DNA from: Streptomyces liliiviolaceus
GTDB taxonomy: Bacteria; Actinomycetota; Actinomycetes; Streptomycetales; Streptomycetaceae
DNA: 64,000 nt
Direction: 5' to 3'
NCBI RefSeq assembly: GCF_018070025.1
Contig: NZ_JAGPYQ010000001.1
Coordinates: 5,332,001 to 5,396,000, forward strand
This document shows positions 49,220-58,228 of the stretch, piece after piece. The notes below the pieces were generated by a model. The model was not told the DNA's origin. It searched no databases and saw nothing but the letters and a program-made list of their open reading frames with translations. Position numbers and translations under genes: made by a program. Within the stretch, counting starts at the first letter, position 1, and each line of letters begins with the position of its first letter.

Positions 49220-49257
49220 CGTCCTCCAACGCCCCCGCACAGGGGCGTTGGAGGACG
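49220..49257 (+). terminator. Strong terminator hairpin
   Basis: CGTCCTCCAACGCCCC pairs perfectly with GGGGCGTTGGAGGACG (16-bp stem, 6-base loop), 31 bp after the Hsp31-like stop. Confidence 0.92.
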
Positions 49258-49342
49258 CTGCCGTGCCCGCCCCGTGCCGCGCGAAGTCACCGCGCCAGCA
49301 AGCGAATTGACGGTCCTCGACGAAAACGCGGTGCGAAGGGTG

Positions 49343-49412
49343 TTGACGGTGTTGTTCGCACGCCTATCATCCGTGCTTGTCGAAGTGCCGACCATCGTTC
49401 GATATGACGAAC
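49343..49412 (+). promoter_or_regulatory. Promoter and GTTCG-N6-CGAAC operator of the GH127 gene
   Basis: TTGACG (49343) and TATCAT (49365-49370), with a 16-bp spacer, form a good sigma-70-type promoter. Downstream at 49397-49412, GTTCG-ATATGA-CGAAC is a perfect inverted repeat overlapping the likely transcript start, a typical repressor position. Confidence 0.5.
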
Positions 49413-49485
49413 ATCAGTGCGCAGTGTGCGCGGGTGAGCCGCCCGCCAGTCCACCCGCCCGCCGTCCATCCGGAAAAGGTGCACG

Positions 49486-51807
49486 ATGTCCTCTTCGCTC
49501 AGCAGACGACGCCTCCTGCAGGCGGCCGGAGCCACGGTCGCCGCCTCCGCGGGCGGTACTCTCGTCGGCGCCTCCACGGCACACGCGGCCGTTCCTCCCG
49601 CCCGTGCCGACATCGGGGTCTCCGCGTACTCCTTCGGTTTCGGTCAGGTGCGGCTGACCGCGAGCCGGTGGCTGGACAACCAGAACCGCACGGCCGCCTA
49701 TCTGCGGTTCGTGGACGTGGACCGGCTGCTGTACGTCTTCCGCGCCAACCACAAGCTCTCCACGGCAGGCGCCGCCGCGAACGGCGGCTGGGACGCGCCC
49801 GACTTCCCCTTCCGCAGCCATGTCCAGGGGCACTTCCTCACCGCCTGGGCGCAGTTGTACGCCGTCACCGGGGACACGGTCGCCCGGGACAAGGCGGTCC
49901 GTACGGTGGCGGAGCTGGCCAAGTGCCAGGCCAACAACAGCGCCGCCGGATTCAGTACCGGATACCTCTGCGGCTATCCCGAGTCGGACTTCTCCGCCCT
50001 CGAACAGGGCACCCTGAGCAACGGCAACGTGCCGTACTACACGATCCACAAGACGCTCGCCGGGCTGCTGGACGTGTGGCGTCTGCTCGGCAGCACCCAG
50101 GCCCGGGACGTCCTGCTCGCCCTGGCGGGCTGGGTCGACACCCGTACCGGCCGGCTCACCGGCCAGCAGATGCAGACGATGCTGGGTGTGGAGTTCGGCG
50201 GCATGAACGACGTGCTGTGCGACCTCTACCAGCAGACGGGCGACGCACGGTGGCTGACCGTCGCCCAACGCTTCGACCACGCGGCGGTGTTCACCCCGCT
50301 GGCCGCGAACTCGGACCAGCTCAACGGACTGCACGCCAACACCCAGGTCCCCAAGTGGATCGGTGCCCTGCGCGAGTACAAGGCCACCGGCACCACCCGC
50401 TACCGGGACATCGCCACCAACGCGTGGAACATGACCGTCGGTTCGCACACCTACGCCATCGGCGGCAACAGCCAGGCGGAGCACTTCCGCGCGCCGAACG
50501 CGATCGCCTCGTACCTGAGACAGGACACCTGCGAGAGCTGCAACACGTACAACATGCTCAAGCTCACCCGGGACCTGTTCGCCGTGACGCCGAACCGGGC
50601 CGAGCTGTTCGACTTCTACGAGCAGGCCTGGCTGAACCACATGATCGGCCAGCAGAACCCGGCGGACGCCCACGGCCACGTCACCTACTTCACCCCGCTC
50701 AGTCCGGGCGGCCGGCGCGGGGTGGGTCCGGCCTGGGGCGGCGGCACCTGGAGCACCGACTACAACAGTTTCTGGTGCTGTCAGGGCACCGGCGTGGAGA
50801 CGCACACCCGGCTGATGGACTCCGTCTACTTCCACGACGGCGGCTCGACGCTCACCGTGAACCTGTTCGTGCCGTCGGTGCTCACCTGGTCGCAGCGCGG
50901 GATCACCGTCACCCAGACCACCTCGTTCCCGACGAGTGACACCACCACGCTGAAGGTCACCGGCAGTGTCGCCGGAACGTGGGCCATGCGCATCCGCATC
51001 CCCGGCTGGACAACCGCGGCCACGATCAGCGTCAACGGCGTGGCGCAGGACATCACCGCCACCCCCGGCACCTACGCCACCCTGACCAGGGCCTGGACCT
51101 CCGGCGACACCGTCACCGTACGGCTGCCGATGCGGGTCGTCGTACGGCCCACCCCCGACAGCGCGGGCACCGCCGCGGTCACCTACGGACCGGTCGTGCT
51201 GGCGGGCGACTACGGCGACAGCACACCGAGTGGGCTGCCGCTGCTGGACACCGGCACCATCACGCGCAGCGGCACGAGTTCACTCGCCTTCACCGCGACC
51301 GCCAACGGCTCGACGGTGGACCTGGGGCCCTTCCACGACGCGCACGGCTTCAACTACACCGTCTACTGGAACACCAGCGGCGTCGCCCCCACGTACGTAC
51401 GTCTCGCCAATGTCGCCAGCAGTCTGGTCCTCGGCATCCAGGACATGTCCACCGCCGACGGAGGTCTCGCCCTCCAGTGGACCGACAGCGGCACCGCCGA
51501 CCACGACTGGGAGCTGATCGAGGACGGGGCGGCGGTCCGGATCCGTAACGTCAACAGCGGCAAGGTCCTCGGGGTGCGGGACATGTCCACCGCGGACAAC
51601 GCGAGCGTCCTCCAGTGGGCGGACAACGGCACCGCGGACCACCTGTGGACGCTGCTCGACCAGGGCGACGGCACCTACAAGATCCGTAACGGCAACAGCG
51701 GCAAACTGCTCGGCATCGCGGGCAACTCGACCGCCGTGGGGGCCTTCGCGGTGCAGTCGCCCGACGACGGGTCCGCCGACAACCGGTGGCGCGTCGTGCG
51801 GATCTGA
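49486..51807 (+). CDS. Secreted GH127-type beta-L-arabinofuranosidase with ricin-like C-terminus
   Basis: 773 residues from the ATG at 49486. A Tat signal (SRRRLLQAAGATVAASAGGTLVGASTAHA) precedes an (alpha/alpha)6 barrel: AHVQGHFLTAWAQLY-type motif (SHVQGHFLTAWAQL), catalytic-type Glu in GVEFGGMNDVLCDLYQQTGD, and the zinc-thiolate residues CESCNTYNMLKLTRDLF and NSFWCCQGTGVETH. Beta domains follow. From about residue 640 there are three ricin-like repeats (ALQWTDSGTADHDWELIE, VLQWADNGTADHLWTLLD). It removes arabinofuranose from plant glycans outside the cell. Monocistronic. Confidence 0.93.
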   Translation: MSSSLSRRRLLQAAGATVAASAGGTLVGASTAHAAVPPARADIGVSAYSFGFGQVRLTASRWLDNQNRTAAYLRFVDVDRLLYVFRANHKLSTAGAAANGGWDAPDFPFRSHVQGHFLTAWAQLYAVTGDTVARDKAVRTVAELAKCQANNSAAGFSTGYLCGYPESDFSALEQGTLSNGNVPYYTIHKTLAGLLDVWRLLGSTQARDVLLALAGWVDTRTGRLTGQQMQTMLGVEFGGMNDVLCDLYQQTGDARWLTVAQRFDHAAVFTPLAANSDQLNGLHANTQVPKWIGALREYKATGTTRYRDIATNAWNMTVGSHTYAIGGNSQAEHFRAPNAIASYLRQDTCESCNTYNMLKLTRDLFAVTPNRAELFDFYEQAWLNHMIGQQNPADAHGHVTYFTPLSPGGRRGVGPAWGGGTWSTDYNSFWCCQGTGVETHTRLMDSVYFHDGGSTLTVNLFVPSVLTWSQRGITVTQTTSFPTSDTTTLKVTGSVAGTWAMRIRIPGWTTAATISVNGVAQDITATPGTYATLTRAWTSGDTVTVRLPMRVVVRPTPDSAGTAAVTYGPVVLAGDYGDSTPSGLPLLDTGTITRSGTSSLAFTATANGSTVDLGPFHDAHGFNYTVYWNTSGVAPTYVRLANVASSLVLGIQDMSTADGGLALQWTDSGTADHDWELIEDGAAVRIRNVNSGKVLGVRDMSTADNASVLQWADNGTADHLWTLLDQGDGTYKIRNGNSGKLLGIAGNSTAVGAFAVQSPDDGSADNRWRVVRI

Positions 51808-51881
51808 CACGGGCCCGGACAGGCCGGAGCCGGTGCGGGCCCGTCAGGTGGCCCGCACCGGCTCCGGTGGATCGGGACGCG

Positions 51882-52757
51882 TCAGCGCTTGATCTCCTTG
51901 ATCTTCAGCATGCGCGTGATGACCTTGTCGAGCTCGTCGTCCTCGAAGACCTTCTTCCAGTCGTCGCGCACGATGGACTCACGGCCGTAGTCCATGGCGA
52001 TCAGGCAGGCGTCCGAGAACGGGTTGGAACCCTTGAGGGTGTTCGCGAGGGCGACCTGGGTGTGGCCCAGGAGCATCGCGCGGGCCGCCTTCTCCGGGAC
52101 ACCGACGGTGTGGACCGTCTCGTGCAGCGCCTCGGTGAGCAGGGCGCCGACCATGCAGGCGATCGTCTCGACGAGGGTCGGCTCCAGGACGGCGAGCTGC
52201 TTGACGGTGACCCAGTGGACGTCGACCACGGGCGCGTACATCACGCGGATGACGGAGTCGGCCAGTTCCTGCTTGGCCTCGTCGCCGCCCTCGTACGCGG
52301 CCACGACCTCCTGCGGGGCGGCGATGCCACCGAAGGTGTCCTGCCACTCCTCCTTGGTGGTGCGCTCCAGGAACACCGACGGGTGGCAGGGGTGGGCACA
52401 GGCGTAGTGGATGTCCTCGCGGTTGAACAGCAGTCCGGCGTAGGCGGCGGCCGGGTCGAGGGTGAGCACGACCGTGTCCGGCTTCATCAGCGGGACGAGT
52501 TCCTCGGAGACCTTGCCGAGGACGACGTCCGGGACGGCGAGGATGACCACGTCGGCCTCGGCGACGGCGTCGGCGGACTCGGTCAGTTCGCGGCCCAGCT
52601 CGCGGATCAGCTCCTGGCCCTTGGGCGAGGCCTCGCTGAAGAGCACCCGGAAGTCGCTCTCGACCAGGTTGTTGGAGACGCGCTGGCCCATCTTGCCGGC
52701 GGCCCCGATGACGGCGACGGTCTTGACGTCTGCCTGGGTCTGGATCTCGGTGGCCAT
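51882..52757 (-). CDS. D-apionate oxidoisomerase-like (ApnO-type, KARI/PGDH_C fold)
   Basis: 291 residues from the ATG at 52757, which shares one base with the upstream gene's TAA. The NAD-binding loop is VAVIGAAGKMGQRVSNNL; later come HYACAHPCHPSVF, WVTVKQLAVLEPTLVETIACMVG and GHTQVALANTLKGSNPFSDACLIAMDYG. This matches the phosphogluconate-dehydrogenase C-terminal-domain family that includes ApnO, which oxidises and isomerises D-apionate to 3-oxoisoapionate. The function rests on recalled family data plus the neighbouring OiaC-, TpiA-, RpiB- and kinase-like genes. It is the last gene of the operon. Confidence 0.75.
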   Translation of the reverse strand: MATEIQTQADVKTVAVIGAAGKMGQRVSNNLVESDFRVLFSEASPKGQELIRELGRELTESADAVAEADVVILAVPDVVLGKVSEELVPLMKPDTVVLTLDPAAAYAGLLFNREDIHYACAHPCHPSVFLERTTKEEWQDTFGGIAAPQEVVAAYEGGDEAKQELADSVIRVMYAPVVDVHWVTVKQLAVLEPTLVETIACMVGALLTEALHETVHTVGVPEKAARAMLLGHTQVALANTLKGSNPFSDACLIAMDYGRESIVRDDWKKVFEDDELDKVITRMLKIKEIKR

Positions 52758-53566
52758 TACTTGCTCCTCAGAAGGGTGTTGATGCTGTGCTGTGTCCACT
52801 GGTCTTCGAGCCGGGCGGTGGCGTCGAAGCCCTCGTCCTGCCACGGGAGCCAGTGCTCCACGATCTGGTTGATGCCGTCCGCGTCCGGCCGGGCGGCCCG
52901 GACGGCGGCGATCATCGCGTCGTAGTCCAGAAGGCCTTCGCCGAGGGGGCAGCCGGCGTAGGTGAAGCCGACCCAGCCGTCCCTCCGGGTGAAGGCGAAG
53001 TCCTTGACGTGGATGTTGACCACGTGCGGCGCGGTGGCGGTCACGACGTCCACCGGGCGTTCCAGGCGGGCGACGCTGTTGCCCGGGTCGAGGACGACTC
53101 CGAGCCGCTCGCTGTCGACCCCGCGTACGACAGCCAGCAGGTCGTCGGTCGACACCTGCTCGTAGGTCTCCAGGCCGAGGGTGACACCGGCGTCCTCGTA
53201 GGGGGGCACCACCTCCTTGAGGAGGGAGACCGCCTCGGTGGTGTCCGGCCGGTGGTCCGCCGTGTTGAGCATGGAGCGGACCAGGGTGACGTCCAACTGC
53301 CGTGCCATGTCGAGGTACTTGAGCAGGTGGGCGGGGCGGACGCCGCGGGTGCCGAGTTCCAGGCGCAGGCCGAGGTCGTCAGCCGTGGCGCGCACGTCGG
53401 CCAGCTGCGCGGAGTCGTACGACTCGATGGGTGCGTAGTCGCAGATCTGGAAGACCTGGCCGCCCAGTTCGGCGGTGTCGCGCAGCATCTCGGCGAGTGT
53501 CATCGGCCGGGGTGCCCGGGACGAGAAGCGCCAGAAGTACGCGTACGTGCTGATGCCGTAGGCCAT
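52757..53566 (-). CDS. TIM-barrel protein of xylose isomerase-like family, 3-oxoisoapionate decarboxylase (OiaC)-like
   Basis: 269 residues from the ATG at 53566 (a GTG one codon earlier is possible). AP_endonuc_2-type metal ligands are visible as the Glu in LGLETYE, the Asp in VLDPGNS, the His in NIHVKDF and the Glu in IVEHWLPWQ. Family members are isomerases, epimerases or decarboxylases of sugar acids. Next to an ApnO-like enzyme, OiaC activity (3-oxoisoapionate to L-erythrulose plus CO2) is the best fit, but a hydroxypyruvate-isomerase-like role is not excluded. Coupled to both neighbours. Confidence 0.75.
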   Translation of the reverse strand: MAYGISTYAYFWRFSSRAPRPMTLAEMLRDTAELGGQVFQICDYAPIESYDSAQLADVRATADDLGLRLELGTRGVRPAHLLKYLDMARQLDVTLVRSMLNTADHRPDTTEAVSLLKEVVPPYEDAGVTLGLETYEQVSTDDLLAVVRGVDSERLGVVLDPGNSVARLERPVDVVTATAPHVVNIHVKDFAFTRRDGWVGFTYAGCPLGEGLLDYDAMIAAVRAARPDADGINQIVEHWLPWQDEGFDATARLEDQWTQHSINTLLRSK

Positions 53567-54369
53567 CACGCCACCGCCGTGTCAGCCGGGGCTTCGAACT
53601 CGTCGTCGGCCGGGGCGCGGATCTCGTCGAGGATCGCTCGGACGTTGTCCGGGTCGTGGGCGAAGCGGCCGAGGAAGAGGCCGTCCGCCGCTCCCCCGAG
53701 ACGGGTGAGCAGGCCGGGGCCCGCGCTGCCGCCGTAGATGACCTGTGAACCGGCGTGCTGGGGGCGGGTGTTCAGCCACTCCCGCAGGGCCGTGCACACG
53801 GTGGCGATGTGTTCGGCCGAGGCCGGTTCCGGTGCGCCGATGGCCCACTGGGGCTCGTACGCGAGGACGACCGTGCCGTCCAGGCCGTGGAGGAGGCGGG
53901 CGGCCTCGGCGACCGTGCGTTCGGCAGCTTCCTGGGGTGTCCCCCGGTCGCGTTCGCCGATGCACAGGACAGGGGTGAGGCCGTTGCGCAGGGCGGCGGC
54001 CGTCTTGGCGGCGACCACCGTGTCGCCCTCGCCGTACAGGCGGCGGCGTTCGGCGTGGCCGACCTCGGCGTAGCGGCAGCCGATCTCCTTGAGGAGGGGG
54101 CCGCCGACCTCGCCGGTGTACGGTCCTGTGTCCTCGGTGGCGAGGTCCTGGGCGCCGAGCGCGATGCCGTAGGGCGCGAGGATTCCGGCGGCCGGGATCA
54201 GGGTCGGGAAGGCCGGCAGGACGAAGAGGCGGGCCTCGCCGGAGGTCACGGCGGGGTGCTCGTCGGCCAGAGCGGCTATCTTCCGGGCCCAGTTGAGCGT
54301 CTGGTGGTGGCCGAAGTACATCTTCAGGCTCACCCCCAGCAGGAGGGGCGGCCGGGTGGGGGCGGGCAT
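53566..54369 (-). CDS. Triosephosphate isomerase-like, L-erythrulose-1-phosphate isomerase (EryH/LerI)-like
   Basis: 267 residues; ATG overlaps the RpiB-like stop by 1 base. It keeps the TIM catalytic Lys (SLKMYFG), His (EVGHAERR) and Glu (AYEPQWAIG) and the phosphate loops (YGGSAGPG, GLFLGRFAHD). The canonical Asn before the Lys (NxK in GNWKMN) is Ser here (VSLKMY), so classical triosephosphate isomerase activity is doubtful. EryH/LerI-type TpiA homologues convert L-erythrulose-1-phosphate to D-erythrulose-4-phosphate and sit beside an RpiB homologue, as here. Confidence 0.85.
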   Translation of the reverse strand: MPAPTRPPLLLGVSLKMYFGHHQTLNWARKIAALADEHPAVTSGEARLFVLPAFPTLIPAAGILAPYGIALGAQDLATEDTGPYTGEVGGPLLKEIGCRYAEVGHAERRRLYGEGDTVVAAKTAAALRNGLTPVLCIGERDRGTPQEAAERTVAEAARLLHGLDGTVVLAYEPQWAIGAPEPASAEHIATVCTALREWLNTRPQHAGSQVIYGGSAGPGLLTRLGGAADGLFLGRFAHDPDNVRAILDEIRAPADDEFEAPADTAVA

Positions 54370-54860
54370 CAGGCGGCCGCTCCGGCGTCGGCGTCCTCGG
54401 AGGCGTCCTCGTAGTCGCTCATGAGCTGGACCTTCGCCGCGGACGCGGAGGTCTCGTCGAAGCGGTAGGTGAGCCATTCGGCGGCGAGGCGGCGGGCGAG
54501 TTCGAGGCCGACGACACGCTGGCCGAAGGTCAGGATCTGCGCGTTGTTGGACAGGACGGCCCGCTCGACGGAGAAGGAGTCGTGGGCGGTGACGGCGCGG
54601 ATGCCCTTGACCTTGTTGGCCGCGATGGCGACGCCGAGTCCGGTGCCGCACACCAGGAGGGCGCGGTCGGCCTCGCCGCGGGCGACCATCTCGGCGGCGG
54701 CGATGGCGACCTCGGGGTAGGCGGTGTGGCCGTCGGCGTCGACGCCGACATCGGTGACCTCGGCGACCAGCGAACTGCCCAGCAGGTCCTGCTTGAGGGC
54801 TTCCTTGTACTGGTGGCCTGCGTCGTCGGATCCGACGACGATACGGAGCTTGTCGGTCAT
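54369..54860 (-). CDS. RpiB-like isomerase, D-erythrulose-4-phosphate isomerase (EryI)-like
   Basis: 163 residues. RpiB/LacAB hallmarks are [17 protein letters not shown], the active Cys in [27 protein letters not shown] and [15 protein letters not shown]. The family interconverts aldose and ketose phosphates. Beside a TpiA-like and a DhaK-like gene it fits D-erythrulose-4-P to D-erythrose-4-P (EryI/DerI). It is 12 bp downstream of the kinase gene in one operon. The tail is Asp/Ala-rich. Confidence 0.9.
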   Translation of the reverse strand: MTDKLRIVVGSDDAGHQYKEALKQDLLGSSLVAEVTDVGVDADGHTAYPEVAIAAAEMVARGEADRALLVCGTGLGVAIAANKVKGIRAVTAHDSFSVERAVLSNNAQILTFGQRVVGLELARRLAAEWLTYRFDETSASAAKVQLMSDYEDASEDADAGAAA

Positions 54861-54872
54861 GGCGGCTTTTCC

Positions 54873-56618
54873 TCAGTGCTGGTCGAGCGGGTGGTCGGGC
54901 AGGACGCCGTGTACGGCGCGGGTGATGAGGGCGAGCGAGTGGGCGCCCGCGTCGGGGGTGCCCAGGGACTTCTCGGCGTGCGGCCGGGCGCGGCCCTTGC
55001 GGGGCAGCAGGTCGGCGGTGGCGGCGGCGGCCTTCTCGGCGGTGACGGCGGCGCGCTGCCAGGACTCGGTGAGCGGCAGGCCTTCGCCCGCGGCTTCGGC
55101 GAGGGTGTCGGCGAAGGGCACGAGGACGTCGACCATCGTCTTGTCGCCGACCTCCGCGCCGCCCAGTCGGCGTACGGCGTCGGAGGCGTCGGAGACTCCC
55201 CGGGCGACCGTGGTCGCGGTCGGGGCGTCCTGGTCGCCGAGGCGCGTACCGAGGGAGCGCAGGATGGTGCCCCACAGGGCGCCGGAGGTGCCGCCGGCCT
55301 TGTCGGCCCAGGCGTCTCCGGCGTGGACGAGGACGGTTCCGGCGCCGGCGCCCAGGTCGTGGGCGCGAACCGCCGCCTCCAGAGCGGCCGTTGTGCCGCG
55401 CTGCATACCGATGCCGTGGTCGCCGTCGCCGGCCACCGCGTCGATGCGGCCGAGTTCGTCGGCGTGCGAGTCGACGGTGTCGGCGAGGGCGTTCAGGGCC
55501 GCCAGGACATGGGTGGCCGAGCCGCGGGACTCCTCGGTGGCGTCCGGGACGCGGGTGTCGTCGATCTCCTCGACGTACCGTGCCGCCTCGGCCGCCGGCT
55601 CCTGTGCGAGGGGGGAGCCCTTGCGGTAGGCCGGGGTGTCGGCCGGAGCGCGCCACAGCTGCTCAAGCCGGTCGTCGAGCCAGGTCAGGGTGAGGGACAC
55701 GCCGGCCATGTCGAAGCTGGTGACGAGTTCGCCGACCTCCGGGTCGACGATGTCGACGCCCGCGTCGCCGAGCAGGGCGGCGACCTTGCGGTAGACGACG
55801 AACAGTTCCTCGTACTTGACCGAGCCCAGGCCGTTGAGTATCACGGCGGCGCGCTGTCCGGCGGGCGTGTCGACGCCCTCGGGGAGTTCCCTGAGGAGGG
55901 CGGCGACCATGAGCCGTGCCGCCTCGTCGGCGGTCGGCAGGGACTCCTCGCCGATGCCGGGCTCCCCGTGGATGCCGAGGCCGACGGCCATCCGGGCTTC
56001 GGGGACGGTGAACAGGGGGTGGTCGGCGCCGGGCAGGGTGCAGCCGGAGAACGCGATGCCGAAGGAGCGGGTGCGGGCGTTGGCGTGTTCGGCCACGCGC
56101 AGCACCTCGTCCAGCGGCAGGCCCTCCTCGGCCGCGGCGGCCGCCGCCTTGAAGACGGGCAGGTCGCCCGCGATGCCGCGGCGCTTGGCGGACTCCTCCG
56201 GCGCGGCGGAGGAGATGTCGTCGGTGACGGCGAAGGTACGGGCCTCGATGCCGTCGCCGGCCAGGCGTTCGGCGGCCTGTCCGAAGTGGAGGACGTCGCC
56301 CGCGTAGTTGCCGTACATGAGCAGGACGCCCGCGCCGCCGTCGGCGGAGCGTGCCACGGAGCGGATCTGCTGTGCGGAGGGCGAGGCGAAGACGTTGCCC
56401 ACGGCGGCGCCGTGCGCGAGGCCCCGGCCGACCAGTCCGGAGAAGGCCGGGTAGTGGCCCGATCCGCCGCCGACGACGACGGCGACCTGCCCGGCGGGGG
56501 TTCCGGCGGCGCGGACGACTCCCCCGGTGACGGGGCGCACCCAGCCGCGGTGGGCGGCGGCGAAGCCTTCGAGGGCCTCGTCGGCGAAGGCCGCGGGGTC
56601 GTTGAAGAGCCGGGTCAT
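54873..56618 (-). CDS. DhaK-DhaL fusion kinase, L-erythrulose kinase (LerK)-like
   Basis: 581 residues; ATG overlaps the MFS stop (ATGA). The DhaK part (1-330) shows VVVGGGSGHYPAFSGLVGRG, LLMYGNYAGDVLHF and the substrate-binding His in GLGIHGEPGIGEE. The DhaL part (about 370-581) has the ATP/Mg loop VAGDGDHGIGMQRG and HAGDAWADKAGGTSGALWG. A single-chain ATP-dependent DAK-type kinase phosphorylates dihydroxyacetone or L-erythrulose; the EryH/EryI-like partners favour the latter. Confidence 0.92.
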   Translation of the reverse strand: MTRLFNDPAAFADEALEGFAAAHRGWVRPVTGGVVRAAGTPAGQVAVVVGGGSGHYPAFSGLVGRGLAHGAAVGNVFASPSAQQIRSVARSADGGAGVLLMYGNYAGDVLHFGQAAERLAGDGIEARTFAVTDDISSAAPEESAKRRGIAGDLPVFKAAAAAAEEGLPLDEVLRVAEHANARTRSFGIAFSGCTLPGADHPLFTVPEARMAVGLGIHGEPGIGEESLPTADEAARLMVAALLRELPEGVDTPAGQRAAVILNGLGSVKYEELFVVYRKVAALLGDAGVDIVDPEVGELVTSFDMAGVSLTLTWLDDRLEQLWRAPADTPAYRKGSPLAQEPAAEAARYVEEIDDTRVPDATEESRGSATHVLAALNALADTVDSHADELGRIDAVAGDGDHGIGMQRGTTAALEAAVRAHDLGAGAGTVLVHAGDAWADKAGGTSGALWGTILRSLGTRLGDQDAPTATTVARGVSDASDAVRRLGGAEVGDKTMVDVLVPFADTLAEAAGEGLPLTESWQRAAVTAEKAAAATADLLPRKGRARPHAEKSLGTPDAGAHSLALITRAVHGVLPDHPLDQH

Positions 56619-57982
56619 CGGAGGGCCTCCATGGGCTTGTTCTCTGCTGCGGTGGCCGGTTCCGCGGTGCCGCCCCGGGCGGAGAGCCAGATCATCAGGA
56701 CCGCGGACAGGAGCATGAAGAAGCCGACCAGGTAGAGCGGTACGTAGTAGTCGCCGGTCCAGTCCTTGAGCCAGCCGGTGATGTAGCTGGACGCGAATCC
56801 GGCGACGTTGCCCGCGGTGTTGATCAGGGCGATACCGGCGGCGGCCGCGGCTCCGGTCAGGAAGCGGGAGGGTACGGACCAGAAGACGGGCAGGGCCGCG
56901 AAGATGGAACACGCGGTCACGGTGATCACCGCGACCGTGGCCGTCGGGGAGCCCATGTAGAGGGCGAGCGGGATGGTGACACCGCCGACGACGGCGGGTC
57001 CGGCCACATGCCAGACGCGGGTGCCGTGCTTGGTGGCGTGCCGCGTCCAGAAGAAGAGGACGACCGCGGCGGGCAGGTACGGGATCGCGGTGATCCAGGC
57101 CTTGTCCATCACGCTGAACGTGGTGTCGTACTGCTCCTGGAAGCCGTCGATGATCGTCGGCAGGAAGAAGGCGAGGGCGTAGAGGCCGTAGACGAAGCCG
57201 AAGTAGACCATCGCCAGTACCCAGACACGGCCGTTGGTGAAGGCCTTCTTGAGGTCTCCCTTGGCGTGCTTGTCCTCGTGGCCCGTCTTCTGCGCGTTCT
57301 CCGCGGCGAGCTCGTCGGTCAGCCAGTCGCGCTCGGCGGGCGTGAGCCACTTCGCGTCGGCGGGCTTGTCGATGAGGTAGAACCACGCGATGACGCCCAG
57401 GAGGATGGCCGGCACCGACACGAACAGGAACATCACGCGCCAGCCTTCAAGGCCGAACAGACCGTGGTGGCCGATGAGCCAGCCCGCCAGCGGGGCGCCG
57501 AGGACCGTGGTCAGCGGCTGTGCCAGGTAGAAGAGCCCGAGGATCTTGGTGCGGTGCCGTGAGGGCACCCACTGGCTGAGGAAGAGGATCGCTCCGGGGA
57601 AGAAGCCGGCTTCCGCCACACCGAGCAGGAACCGCAGGGTGTAGAGCTGGCCCGTGCTGTCCACCCAGGTGAACAGGAGGGAGACGATGCCCCAGGTCAC
57701 CATGATCCGGGCCAGCCAGCGGCGGGCACCGAAGCGGTGCAGGGCCATGTTGCTGGGGACCTCAAGCACGATGTAACCGAGGAAGAAGATCCCGGACGCG
57801 AAGCCGAACTGGGCGGCGGTGAGCGCCAGGTCCTGGCCCATGCCGTTCGGCTCGGCGAATGAAACGGCTGTGCGGTCCAGGTAGTTCACGAAGAACATCA
57901 GTGCCACGAACGGCACGAGGCGGACTGAGACCTTCTTGATGGCAGTTCTTTCGACTGCCGCGGATGGCGCGTCGGCAACCAT
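56615..57982 (-). CDS. MFS transporter, anion:cation symporter (ACS) family
   Basis: 455 residues with 12 predicted membrane segments. ACS marks are LMFFVNYLDRTAVSFA in TM1, FGFASGIFFLGYIVLEVPSNMALHRFGARRWLARIM, GVAEAGFFPGAILFLSQWVP and DKPADAKWLTPAERDWL. The family imports sugar acids such as tartrate, galactarate or threonate, which fits an acid such as D-apionate. It is the first gene of the operon; the 17-bp palindrome lies 107 bp upstream. Confidence 0.93.
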   Translation of the reverse strand: MVADAPSAAVERTAIKKVSVRLVPFVALMFFVNYLDRTAVSFAEPNGMGQDLALTAAQFGFASGIFFLGYIVLEVPSNMALHRFGARRWLARIMVTWGIVSLLFTWVDSTGQLYTLRFLLGVAEAGFFPGAILFLSQWVPSRHRTKILGLFYLAQPLTTVLGAPLAGWLIGHHGLFGLEGWRVMFLFVSVPAILLGVIAWFYLIDKPADAKWLTPAERDWLTDELAAENAQKTGHEDKHAKGDLKKAFTNGRVWVLAMVYFGFVYGLYALAFFLPTIIDGFQEQYDTTFSVMDKAWITAIPYLPAAVVLFFWTRHATKHGTRVWHVAGPAVVGGVTIPLALYMGSPTATVAVITVTACSIFAALPVFWSVPSRFLTGAAAAAGIALINTAGNVAGFASSYITGWLKDWTGDYYVPLYLVGFFMLLSAVLMIWLSARGGTAEPATAAENKPMEALR

Positions 57983-58088
57983 GGCGACTCCTCGGCTCGC
58001 CCGGACAGCTCCGTCCGGGGTGGGTCAGGCCGGACGGCTCGCCACAGGGGCGGTCGACCGGAACAGTTTCACGCTATGCCGACTCCTC

Positions 58089-58105
58089 AAATTGGTCACC
58101 AATTT
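58089..58105. promoter_or_regulatory. 17-bp perfect palindrome AAATTGGTCACCAATTT (FCD-GntR operator)
   Basis: Contains TTGGT-C-ACCAA, the typical core of FadR/FCD-type GntR operators, with an extra ACCAAT half-site directly after. It lies between the MFS operon (start 57982) and the divergent GntR gene (58229). Confidence 0.85.
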
Positions 58106-58228
58106 ACCAATGTGAGGACGGTCTCATATTCGACCCTCTCGCAACTCTTGACAAACCCGACCTTCGGCGCGGCCGGATCGCTGAAGAACCGGCAGGTCAG
58201 CCCTCTGTGGGACGGATCTGGTTGACTG

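Noticed and set aside
58148..58190. TTGACA at 58148 as the GntR promoter -35 box
   Set aside because: No convincing -10 box occurs 16-19 bp downstream, so it was not listed as a promoter.
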